Part shown: piece by piece, positions 39,684 to 50,613 of the stretch
How the letters are laid out: every line of letters begins with the position of its first letter
Position numbering within the stretch: position 1 is the first letter of the stretch
Origin: Cucumis sativus
Taxonomy: Eukaryota; Streptophyta; Magnoliopsida; Cucurbitales; Cucurbitaceae
Length of the DNA stretch: 64,000 nt
Direction of reading: 5' to 3'
Assembly (NCBI RefSeq): GCF_000004075.3
Contig: NC_026655.2
Location: forward strand, 2,542,001-2,606,000
Program-made: the position numbers and the translations under genes
The notes under the pieces: model-generated
Seen by the model: the letters and a program-made list of their open reading frames with translations, nothing else
Database searches by the model: none
Told to the model about the DNA's origin: nothing

Positions 39684-39974
39684 TGTAACCCTAAAACCGT
39701 TTGGGATTTTTCTTTTTCTTTTTCTTTTATTTTACCCCTCCCTAATATAATATATATTACTTTGTTGCAATTTTTAATATTTAATCTTTAATGTTTCAAA
39801 AAAAAAAAAAAAAAACTAGTCTAAAATACAACTTTAATTTATGAATTGTATACTTTTTTTATATATATAATTCCAACCACGACTTCATATTTCTAAGAAA
39901 ACAATCCTATTATATGATTAGAAAACTATTGACATAAATAGAATAATACGTCCATACGTTTCGTTTGATGTTAT

Positions 39975-40030
39975 ATGGATAGTTACGTATATAAAACTCG
40001 TGATGGATGGTTACGTATATAAAACTCTTA
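39975..40030. repeat. 28 bp tandem duplication
   Basis: Two adjoining 28-base units, each beginning ATGGAT and sharing GTTACGTATATAAAACTC, at 39,975-40,002 and 40,003-40,030. They differ at a few positions. No function is apparent. Confidence 0.75.
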
Positions 40031-42675
40031 GATTCAATATATGGTTAGATGTGCAAATCTTTTATCTTAATCACGACTTATAATATTTTTTTATTAGTTT
40101 AATATATTTTAATAATATTATTATCTAAAAATATAACATGAACACTAATTTAGTTTAGTTTTTTATGTTTACAAAACATTGACACATGTAGTTTTAAGGC
40201 ACTTCATGAAAATGTTTAATCAAATTATATATAAATTTTAAAATTATGTAGTGAAAAAATCGATATAAACTCATATCATATAGCAGTTGTTTCTTTTATA
40301 TTTGAACGATGACGATGTACAAAAACATTACTGATATGTAGTTGGGTGTCAACATACATGAGTCTTTCATCATGTGCATAATACTAGTGCATGATGACTG
40401 AAATTGGATGCGATGTATGCTTGAACTCCTACGAGCGTCTAGAATACACTGGAATCGACATTAATTATTTGAGCTTATATGGCAACGTATTGCTGAAATA
40501 TTTTCAATGTTGTGGTTGGCTTCTGTGATGAACATGTCTTCTACCAATGTCAGGTACACTAGGTTTCCATGTTTCAGTGATGCTTCTACACTTACAACAA
40601 AATCAACCACACAATGAACTTAGTTTTGGCAAATCATGTTGAACAAAACGTTATTGTAAATCTTAGACAAAATTATTCTATATGAAGAAAAAACTAATAT
40701 AAAATAATATTCATATAACATGACTAAAGAACATATATAAGTTTTTTTTACGGACAATAATAATAAGTGTCAAGTGCGGTATGTAGCAAATTCCACTACA
40801 ATAAAATAAAACCGAGAGTTTCAACACCAATCAACAATTCCCATTACAATAACAAAAGACATAAACAATGATTTTTTTTTAAAAAAAAAAGTTAGTTGTA
40901 CAAGTACGTTTATTATGTTCTTCTTTCTCTCCGATGATCCACCATAATTTTTTGTAACGGTTTTGGTTCCACACCTTTACATGTATACATTGTAAATTTG
41001 TGAGTGATAAAAGTGATAAAAGGAAGAGGAAGGTAAAAGAGATGTGAAGGTATACACAGTGACCAAATTAAAAGTTGTAACTTGAAAACCGTTCAGCTTT
41101 GTGAAAACTATGAACCTTCTCTTATTTTTATATGTTAGCATTGATATTTATTGTCCAAATTAAGTGATATGTCATATATAATGATACAATATATGGAAAA
41201 TTACTCTATTACTCAAACATGCATTTGGTACTCAAATTTTAAAAACGCACCTTTTAGATGTTAGGTTTATAAAATTAGGATACTAATTTCTTTTTAAAAT
41301 GTATCTTTTTAATCATTGAGTTTAAAAAAACATGTTTAGAAAATCGTTTGAACTTATATTATAAATAACTACAGGACATTTAAATTAATAAAAATAAAAT
41401 TTTAAATTCGTATATGTTTGTAAAACTGTTTTTTTTTTCTAATTTTAAATATTATACAAATATTTTTTAAAATAAAATAAAAAACACTTTAGAAAACCGT
41501 CTTTTAAAATCATTTATAGTGAATGAAAATATACATTTTCAAAATTTAAGGATCAAATTTTAGCAACTAAAATAGCACGTTTTAAAAACTTCAACCAAAT
41601 ACATTATTCTTCAAAATTTCGAACTAAAAATGTAACTTTTTTTAACACTAATTATTTTGGGTAAATTTTTTAATTCAATTTCCATGTTTAGTAATGCTAG
41701 CTATAATTTATGAATAAGAAATGTTACTTTTTCCGGTCAGATAAAAATAAATTTAAAATGTATCAAAGGGATAAATTAGAGTACAATTTTTTATACGATA
41801 AAACCATTTAAAAAATATAACAAAATTCACGAAATCTTATAGAGTTGATTTAAGTTTTTTTTGGTTATATATTATTTATACATGGAAAATCATGTATAGA
41901 TTATTTTTAAATTTTTTTCCAAATTTTAATTGCAAATATTCTCTAAACTATTTAACATTGGAAATGAAATTAACTTGTAATATGATATAATTCAAACCTC
42001 CATTGGGTTGAACATTTTTGTCAAAATTTACGATACAAAACTCATTTCAAATGAATATTATTTCAAAAGTAGAAAAAGTGGATGAACTATTGAGAATAAA
42101 AGCACTGGAGGGATTGCTTTTGTGGTTGCGACATTCCACCACCAAAGAAAGAAGGAAATAAAGGAAAAGGAAAGAGAAGCGTAGGAAGAGCTAAATAAAT
42201 CCAAACGTCGAACTCGAAGTGGTAAACAATTACAAGACCAAAATTTATTCACACATTTAATCCATCAATCAAATTGGCCACTCTCTTTTCTTAGCTTCTT
42301 CCTTCTTTCCCATCTTCAACCTCCAAACCCTCAAAATTTCGCATCCTCAAAGAGACTACTAACAATTTTTATTCATTTAAACGGAAACACTTGCTTCCTA
42401 ATTGCCCTCTCCAGTTGCTTCCCATTTCGCCTTTTCGCTTTTTATCACCTGGGGTTCTTTCGATTTTTCGAGCCTTATCGTCGAGTTACGCGTTTCACCA
42501 TCTCTCTCCCTTTCTGGGTTAGTGATAGTATTGTTTTTTCTAGCTTATTTGATATCCCTCTTACGTTTTTTTTTTTTTTTAATTCTCTCTCTTTTTTACT
42601 CTTGACTGTTTATAAAGTTTTTCTTCTCATCTCAATTTTGAGTTTGTTCGAAATTGATTTGCAGACGAAGAAGGC

Positions 42676-42705
42676 ATGGTGATGGATATTCGGTTTAATT
42701 CTTGA
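42676..42705 (+). CDS. Upstream ORF in the PEX3 leader
   Basis: ATG at 42,676 opens nine codons (MVMDIRFNS) ending at TGA eight bases before the PEX3 start. If the leader is as drawn, ribosomes must pass or reinitiate after it. It is short and could be incidental. Confidence 0.35.
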   Translation: MVMDIRFNS

Positions 42706-42712
42706 CATCAAA

Positions 42713-45700
42713 ATGTTTCCTATAAGGTCGGTTCTTATGTTTCTGCAGCATTATTTCATATGTCTCCCTTTGTATTGCTATTGATTGAAGGGGCTTTCTT
42801 CTGGGTAGTCTTCTTTTTCCCTTGATTCTACTGCCTTGAAGTTGAATTGATAAATTTGTGGCTATGTTTGATAGATGATCTAAATTTGGTTGCCTTGTTA
42901 TTTTCTTAGGTGGAAATGCTGCTATTCTCTGATTTTAGACAATTGAGATTAGGATAGCGTGGTTGGTTTCTAATTGATCAATATAGTATGAATAGTTTCG
43001 TGTTCTTTGATGACAACATAGGCTCCTAACGAGTGTAACTTCCATTTTTTGAATGAACGTTTACCCGGAAAGGAAGAAAAGTACGGTACTTTTATCATTA
43101 CTACTTTATGAAGGATAAGAATTAATAGTTGTGTCATGTATGGAATTAAAAGAACTGAATGAGTAAGAATCTCTCGGGGAGAGGGGATAAGCTTGGGCCT
43201 ACCTACCACTGTGAACATCCACGGAGGATACCTTCTTGGCTGTTTACAGTTGAAAAAGAAAAGAAAAGAAAAGAGAAAAGATCATTAAGTTTTACAATTA
43301 TATTATAAAACAATAGAAATAGTCAGTAGACAAGCATGAAGGAAAAAAATGAAAAAACCAAAATCAAGATCGTTGTTTAGGTTAGTATACACATGAAGGT
43401 GTTGGCCAACTTAGGTGGACTCCAGCATAAAGAATTTCACAGAACAGTTGATATCTTAATTGGTAGGCATCGTGGTTAGAACACATGGTTTCTAGACTAT
43501 CCCTTCTGCACCTTGCCCATTTGATTATTGGGCCAACCTAACATCACATAATATTTAAAACTATCTTTTAACTTCAACCTATTGATCTCAAAATATGGTT
43601 TGGTAGTGCAAATTGATGTTGAATGAAGATTTTGAAAGTTAGTGGTTGATATGGAGCTGTGGGAATTGTTTGGTTTCTCCCATTTCATCATGTCTTATTA
43701 TATCTAACATTGTGCAAGCAGGGATTTCTGGAAAAGGCATAAGAGAAAAATTTTAATTACAGCTGGAGTTTTAGGAAGTGGGTATTTTCTTTATCGACAA
43801 TATGATTATTACAGTCGAAGGCTTCATGATATCCAGAGAGAATTGGATAATGAGCGGGAAGCAGACGAGCTCATTAAAGCTCAGTTAAGAGATGCTTACT
43901 TTTTCTTCCCTTCTTTATATCAGTATCTGTTTTCTGAGTTCTTTAACTTTTCTGTTTGCTGGAATTGTGCTTGCAGAATACAAGCTCATTTTGAGAACAT
44001 TCAAAGAATAGCTGACACGACGACTCTGCCTCATGCTATACAACATCTACACAATCGGATAGAGGAAGATTTGGATCTTTCACATCTGACAGAGAGATTA
44101 ATGATGGGAAAGGGTCAACCAAACACTTTGACATTAGCAGAGAAACTTGATCTATGGGAAAACCTCAAAATACTAAGTATGAAGTCTCATTTTGGTTTTT
44201 ATATCTTCTGGTTTTTGACTGAATAAAATAGACTGAGATCACCCGGTTGGAATGTCTTTTTCCAGGCTTCACAAAGATGGTGATATCACTATGGGCAATA
44301 ACTGTGTTAAGCTTATACATTAGAGTTCAAGTCAACATCTTAGGACGACATATGTACATTGATACTGCCCGTGGTCTTGGTAGCTCCCATTTGCTTGTAA
44401 GGCCTTCTACTTTTTCCATTTCATATTTTGTGAACTGTTTTCAGCTCTGTCACTCTTAGAATTACTAAGATTTTGTTTGATAACTATTACTGTGTTTTTG
44501 AAATTGTGTTTTTTTTTCACCATAATTTATTTATTATGGTGAAAGTAGTGGTTACAGCTGAATTTTCAAAAATCTGTTAGTTATCAAATGAGTCATGCAT
44601 AGATCATTTTATTATTTACTTGGCTTCATTTTTTTTACAATTGATTTGTTCTTGATGATGGTACTATTTTTTCATTTCATGCATGGAAGTACTTGACAAT
44701 GATTTCTGTGAGTATTCATTAGAAAGTTGGGTCGTTTTATGATTTGTGCAATTTTATTATTGATCAATTGTCTTTTCAGATTATTTATTTTGTAAGATTC
44801 ATTTACTAACTGAAATGCTGAATGATAGAATTCTGACTAGATCAGTAATTGATTGATGCAATCTCATTTCTATCAGTTGTTCCATATTCTAGGTCTATAG
44901 CACATACTAGAGGCTAGTCTTTATTTAATTCATTAACTAAAAAATCTGATTGAATCTGGTATATTCTTATTAAGTATTGTCCCCACTAGTATTTCCGAAC
45001 AGTTTGAGTGCCTATAAAGTTTGTAAGTCATGATTCATTTTTGAAATCCTATTGCCCAAGACCTGTGAATGAAAACCATTCGCTTCTTATCAAGTGTATG
45101 ATTCCTCACCACTGTGGCATTACTAGAGAATATGCATATTTGCTTAATGGTCTTTTACATTTATTTATGGCCAAAGCTTTATGACAAAGTGATATTGAAT
45201 ATGTGCTCTGAAGAAAGAAGAATAGGATAGGTTTGGGGAGCAAGTAGTATCATAATTTGGTATCTCTCCCGTGGAAGAGAGAAATAAAATACTACCTCAC
45301 TGTGGTGTGGGAATTCCAACTATTTGTTTAATTGATACAAATTGTGACCCCGATAGATCTCACAGTTAATGAAGGGAGATACAAATTGTTTGTTACTTTT
45401 GTTTTCTTTTTATTCTTCTTTCATGAATTTGAATCACTAGTATTGTTTATGTTTTAAAGGAAAGCTAGCGAAGGGCCTCTGGTTGGGTAGCAAAAATTAT
45501 CAGCAATCTTCTATATTCGGAACTTTTATAAATGCAAGTGAGACATCAAATAAAATTTGAACGATGCACCATGATCTAGCTAATGACCCTTCCGTATTTT
45601 TTAGAGATATCAGTTTGCTCGGCCTCTTTAGAAACACATTTTAGAGTCTTTGGGATGTGCTTGTTGTGTAGAACATATTGTTGTTAGGAGGTCAAACAAT

Positions 45701-48700
45701 CCTCCTTTTCAAGATGGGGGAAAATGTCCTATGGCATGCTTGTTTCTTTGTTGTTTTGTGGGGTATTTAGTTTGAGGGAAATAATAGGATCTTCAACGAG
45801 TTTGAGATATTGTTCTACTAACTCTTTTCTGTGGGTGCTGTTTCTCTGGAGTTTTATAATTAACAATTATGTCTTATTCTTTTAGATGGGGGTTTATACT
45901 TGTTTAGTTTTTGTTTGTTTGTTTATTTTTTATTTTTTTTAATTTTTGGAGGGGTGGGGTGGTCCTTTTTTTTCTTTGTGTGCCTTTGTATTTGTTTAGC
46001 CTTTAATCATGAAAGCTTCATTTCCCATAAAAGCATATGAAATTAAGTTAGACACATAAAAATTAGCTGCAGTCCTTAGGAATGGGCTTCAAGGACTACT
46101 TCACTGTGTTGGATTGACTGAGGAGTCAGTTGTGAACACAAATGTCACTACTGTGTGCATGGTGAGTCGTGACCACCCATGCAACTGTCCGTGAGATTTT
46201 CTGAGGTGTATTTCAATTTCTTGGGAAGCCCATGGTTGCCAAAGGGATGGAAAAAGAACTGAACTAATTACATTTTCTTTATGCACGTTAAGCAACAACA
46301 AAATAAACAAGTTTACAAGTCTTTGATCCATAATGCCAGTTAAGGAGCACCATGCTCCTGCTGCTGCTAGGCCCTTGTCATCTCATCCTTCAGTGTAGCT
46401 CAAAATATCTACAGTTCAACTCCAATTAAATTAAAACGTCTACAAATTCAGGGTCATTGTTATTTATATTTTGGTGTTTTGGTCATTTTTCTTCATTCGT
46501 GAAGTGGATTGACCATGTTACCCCAACAAATTAGTAGTCAACATACATGTCAATCCTTTGGCCGGGTGAAGGCTTCTATATATGACTTGAGATATTAAGG
46601 TTATTTGATATCATAACTTGGAAGGCGGAGTGTGTTACTGTTTAGTTATCTTCCCCTAATATTGGTCCTTCTGATTTCTGATTCCACAGGAGGAGGCTGA
46701 TCTCATCGATAGGGAGGACCAACAAAAATTTCTGGCCATCTCTGATTTTCTCTGTAATTATGGTCTGAATGCCTTGATTCCTAAATTGCAGGTAGCAGTA
46801 GGAGAAGTTCTCAAGAGGTAAAGGCTTTGTTTAGCATAGTTTCAGAAAAACAATTTTTTGCTTGAAATTTTAGTGAACATCATTTCAATCATTTTCTTAA
46901 AATCTGACGTGGATATTTTTTAATACACATGGACATGATCAAAGAAATAACAGCTGTTTGTAGTCACATGACTTGATATATATAATTTCTCAATAAAATC
47001 AAGTATTATATCATTTTGTGGATATTATCTTACTTTGATTTTATAACCAAATGAATGATGTAAAATATTATGTTTCTACACCATCTTCCCGTTAATCAGC
47101 TTGAGCATTGCTCAGTTGGTTAAAGAACATATTATCTACCAAAGGTTCAAATCCCCACCCTATTGAACTAAAGAAAGAGTATCCTGTTAAAGTATTTGTC
47201 TTACAATTGAATCACACAGGTTCAAAATTCTTTGATTACTAGGAACTGAGATTTCTTTGTAAAACTTGATTTTTTTTTTTAATAAGAAACAAGTGTATTC
47301 ATATAACAAAAAAGAACAACCTAAGGGCAAGGGACAAGAGGGCCCTTCCCGGAAGAAACTAAGAAATGATAGCCTTCCAATTGTTGAAAATCATTGAAAG
47401 GCTATAATTACAAAAGTGTTTGGTGTAATTCGTACTCCATCAAGAAGCTGTGTGTTGCAACACAGTCCAAAAAGAATCAAAAGAATTATAGCTATCTTAA
47501 AAAATTCTACTATTCCTTTCTTTCCAAATGCACCACAAAAGGGACCGAGTCGCACATTTTCGTAAGATGTTTCCTTTTGGGCTATAACCTCTAATGTTGA
47601 GTCCCAATTATCCATCTATCAATCTTACTAGGGAGACAAAGCTCCAATTCAAAAATCCTAAACAAAGTGTTCCAAGCTTTTTTAGTAAAACTTAATTCTA
47701 ATTCCAAATATTTTGGATTCTTCAACTTTATTGCATAATTAGCTTAACATACTTCCATTCTTCCATGTGACAAAAGAACCACATGTGGCTTAAGATACTT
47801 TTTGGGGAATTGAACTGATATTAGAAGATACTTGTAAAGTATGCTTTCGGTGAAGTTGCCTTGAGAATAAATAAGGAACCTGGTATTGACATATCGGGCA
47901 ACTAAGAAAAATGTTTTTTGATTCTGAGCTTTGCAGTCAAGTAAGCCGGAAGGATAGTTCTCCTAAAGCTTTGCTTAAGGATGCTTTACAAAGATCTTAT
48001 CTGGTTATAACTATGTCTTGTATATATGGCTATCTCGAAAAATTCTCAGATGTGATTAATATTCTTTGTCAATTTCTTGGTTGCAGAAAACAATTGCGAG
48101 ATGTCTTTAATACAACTGTACTTCGTGAAACTACTACTCAAATAATTAAAATCTTCATGAGCACAGCTAGTCCCCATCATTGGTTGGACTACGTGATGCC
48201 TGGCGACAATCAATCTAGTATTACAGACACACTATCCACCGATGATGATGCAGTTGCCCCAAATTTCAACAAGTTTGACCAACTTATGATGGAAACTAGA
48301 GCAGTACTGCTAAGGTATGAGAATTATAAATCAAGTCATTATACTGAAATGGACAATCTCATTAGTTGACTTGCATGGAGTATTGAATAGAGATCAAGTT
48401 TGGTGTGCACTTGAGAGTCAGAATTCCTTCAAATCCCTCTCTTTTGCATTCTTAAATGCTTGCCTCAATAATGCATTTCAGCTGGAATCATGCTTCCTTT
48501 ATATAATTCAGGGTCGATTTTACATTCCTCTTGTGAACACATTACTTTAAGTGGAATATTATTGCTCAAGTATCCACCCAAACAAATGTAAATCTTCAAT
48601 CACGTTTCATTTGAGTTAAAGATAAAACATGTGTGTCTCTTTTTATTGGTTCAGTGTCGAGTTTGGGAACATCATGGAGAGATCGTTAGAAGTAGGCGTT

Positions 48701-48913
48701 GATGGGTTGATGGAAGAAATGGAGGCTTCACTTGCTGGAGGCAGCAGCAAAGCATCAGGAATACCGTTGGCCAGACTTGTTCCTAGAGTTGCTCAGATGG
48801 GGCTATTGCTCCTTGAAGATCCAATCAAAAGTAGATTCATCCAAATGATAAGAGGTATACCAGAAGTGGAAATCTTCTTTACTCTTCTTTATGCAAATAT
48901 GCCTGCCGCTTAG
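42713..48913 (+). CDS. PEX3: Peroxisome biogenesis protein 3
   Basis: Seven coding exons: 42,713-42,726 (only 14 bases), 43,722-43,883, 43,977-44,176, 44,266-44,396, 46,690-46,817, 48,087-48,314 and 48,655-48,913, giving 373 residues. The N-terminus (MFPIRDFWKRHKRK) is basic and is followed by a membrane segment at about 15-31, the peroxisomal targeting and anchoring part. The cytosolic domain contains EKLDLWENLKILSFTK with Trp119 at the position that contacts PEX19 in animals. It ends with EVEIFFTLLYANMP, conserved in the family. PEX3 docks PEX19 and its cargo so that membrane proteins enter peroxisomes. Introns 4 and 5 are long (2.3 and 1.3 kb) and hold LINE and SINE-like sequence. The Arabidopsis homologues At3g18160 and At1g48635 also lie near RACK1 genes, as I recall. 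Confidence 0.95.
45600..46060 (+). mobile_element. LINE 3' end (5'-truncated) in PEX3 intron 4
   Basis: One frame reads LWHACFFVVLWGI, a stop, then FEGNNRIFNEFE, the decayed C-terminal motif of plant L1-type reverse transcriptase proteins (usual form LW..WxERNNRIF). It is preceded by SNNPPFQDGGK and followed by a T-rich tail with TTTGTATTTG and ATCATGAAAGC, as at LINE 3' ends. Stops and frame changes show that it is dead. It lies in the same sense as PEX3. The left limit is approximate. Confidence 0.6.
47095..47170 (+). repeat. tRNA-related SINE-like segment
   Basis: TGCTCAGTTGGTTAAAG (A-box-like) is followed 24 bases later by GGTTCAAATCCCC (B-box-like). The spacing is too short for a complete tRNA and no acceptor stem pairs, so this is not a functional tRNA gene. 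It fits a tRNA-derived SINE head or a decayed tRNA pseudogene, directly upstream of an antisense LINE end. Confidence 0.5.
47271..47690 (-). mobile_element. LINE 3' end (5'-truncated), antisense in PEX3 intron 5
   Basis: On the minus strand a frame reads SLLWCIWKERNSRIF, a stop, then DSYNSFDSFWTVLQHTASWW and later HFCNYSLSMIFNNW, the typical C-terminal region of plant LINE ORF2. This is followed by CCCTTGCCCTTAGG and an A-run (poly-T on plus at 47,271-47,281), the 3' tail. It belongs to the same family as the copy at 60.1 kb. It is dead by stops and 5' truncation. Confidence 0.7.
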
Positions 48914-49301
48914 AAAGAAAGATGATGGCATGGCTTGCTTGCTTGCACATTCTTGCCATTTCTTTAGGGTCTTGTTTTTGTTGTGGGGTTACACAGCCTT
49001 GTAAAAAGAAGTTTCTGGTTTGACTTGGATCCTTGAACTTTCACAATTTGAAAGGAGCACTTGGGGTAAAGATAGTGTCAATTTATTTGATAATAATTTG
49101 AAAATTCTTTCCATCTCCTGTTTTCTTTTTTTGGTTCTATTCCATGTTGATATGAATTTATATATATTTGTTGGTCCATTTTTGTTATTACTTCTTTTAA
49201 ACAATGCACATCCAAAATAATTAGACGAAAATAATGCATGTTTGATGGATAGAGTTGAGAGTTTGCAGTGCATAGATAATTTAATTGGTGAAACTGAAAG
49301 T

Positions 49302-49422
49302 CTTAAAATATAGAATCCAGAATTAAAGTATTAATGACAATTCATTTTCTTTTCTTTTTTGTTGGGAGGTTTGACAAATTTTACTTAAAATATAGAATCC
49401 AGAATAAAAGTATTAATGACAA
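49302..49422. repeat. 39 bp direct repeat pair
   Basis: Copies at 49,302-49,340 and 49,384-49,422 are identical at 38 of 39 positions (both begin CTTAAAATATAGAATCCAGA and end ATTAATGACAA), spaced 82 bases apart. The near identity suggests a recent local duplication. Confidence 0.8.
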
Positions 49423-50175
49423 AGTGTTGGAGCCAATATACTTCCACCATATTATTTTTTCATATGTACCAATAATGCCATGCCCTAGTAAGTGTTTGAT
49501 TCTTTAATTGCATTCATAACCTACTTGGGAGAAAAATAATTATAGTATTGTCCATTTATTTTGAAATTTATTCTATTTTAATATTTATTTTATTATATTA
49601 AAAAGCTTAATCATTTTTAGACGATTCGTAGATTTTAAATTTACAATATTATTCTACATTTTAAAATAAATATTAGTTATTAATCAAATTTAAAAAATCG
49701 TCATTTATATTCAATAATTTAATTTTTAAAGATTATGAATTTATATTTAATAATGAGATGTAAACAACTCTGTAATTATTTATTTTATTTTTTTCAACTA
49801 TATATAAACAATATTTCATTAACCATTTGTTTTACAAATATTTGAATTTCTGTCTACTTAGGTTGATGTTTTCATTGTTTACTCTGTTTTGTCTTTGTAA
49901 TAAATATTTGTATGTTAGTTGGAAAAAAATTAACTGTTTTTCTTTCTTTCTTCTTCATCAATCTTTTGGAAGGGTTCAAAGTTCAATATGGATTTCTTAT
50001 TCTTACCGATTCTATAATATTTTTTACTACTTTAAAATGTTTAATCTTCATTTTTATATTTTTAATATTTTAGAGTACATCACTAAAATTTAACCAAACA
50101 TTAAAATGGAAACTTTTGAAATATTTAAGTTTAAAAATCTCTTTAAAATTTTTAAAATTGGAGAATCATAAAAGA

Positions 50176-50325
50176 TGATAAATTTAACAAAATATTTATA
50201 AAATATAGTAAAACTTCATATTCTAACCGTGATAGACATTGATAGTTGATAGACAATTATAAAAGTTTATCGATTCCTATTATAGAATTCAAAATTTTGC
50301 AAATTTTGATTTATTTTGCCATTTA
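50176..50325. repeat. MITE-like inverted-repeat element, copy 3
   Basis: It has the same pattern as the elements at 5.0 and 25.2 kb: left arm AAAATATTTATAAAATATAG, a central GTGATAGACATTGATAG, and right arm ending AAAATTTTGCAAATTTTGAT. It is diverged and non-coding. Confidence 0.45.
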
Positions 50326-50613
50326 AAAAACGTCCGTTCAATGTTACTCCAACATTTGGAACACTCTTAAAGTGTATTTTTAATAGTTGTTTAAATAAAA
50401 ACGATTTTATTTTAAATGAACTTTTTTTTTTCTCTAGATGGATGAATTTAAATCAATCAAAATTTCCATTTGAAGAAAAATAAAGAACCGTTCATATTCA
50501 TCAAATCAGAGGATTGTTGGCAATCATGGCTTACGAGGATTTGATCCTCACCAGATATTTGTATGGGTTAAAGGAAGACGAAGAACCTTCCTCTCTAGAC
50601 GAAGTGAATAACG

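Larger units (their letters stand above)
39565..42712. other. Divergent spacer RACK1 / PEX3
   Basis: It holds the RACK1 promoter (right of 39,565) and the PEX3 leader (about 42,280-42,712). The middle is AT-rich with a 28 bp tandem duplication (39,975-40,030) and no recognisable gene. The segment at about 40,370-40,600 has a more balanced base composition but gives no usable frame. I looked for miR159 here, because Arabidopsis MIR159B lies beside RACK1A as I recall, and found none. Confidence 0.5.
48914..50613. other. Spacer between PEX3 and the plastid protein gene
   Basis: PEX3 3' region, a 39 bp direct repeat pair, AT-rich filler, a MITE-like element at 50,176-50,325, and the leader of the next gene. 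ATG at 50,526 opens an out-of-frame ORF that runs across the next start codon (see findings). No protein gene could be supported. Confidence 0.5.

Noticed and set aside
40370-40600. Possible retroelement coding fragment in the RACK1-PEX3 spacer
   Set aside because: Base composition is slightly richer here, but no frame gives a motif that I can name.
39700-42700. Possible MIR159 locus next to RACK1, expected from the Arabidopsis layout
   Set aside because: I found no stretch close to the miR159 core (GAAGGGAGCTC) on either strand.
47095-47170. Functional tRNA gene
   Set aside because: The A- and B-box-like motifs are too close, there is no anticodon arm and no acceptor stem pairing.
47911-48086. 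Extra PEX3 exon upstream of 48,087 in the same open frame
   Set aside because: The PEX3 family continues directly from EVLK to KQLRDVF. Splicing from 46,817 to 48,087 keeps frame and family alignment, so the upstream part is intron.
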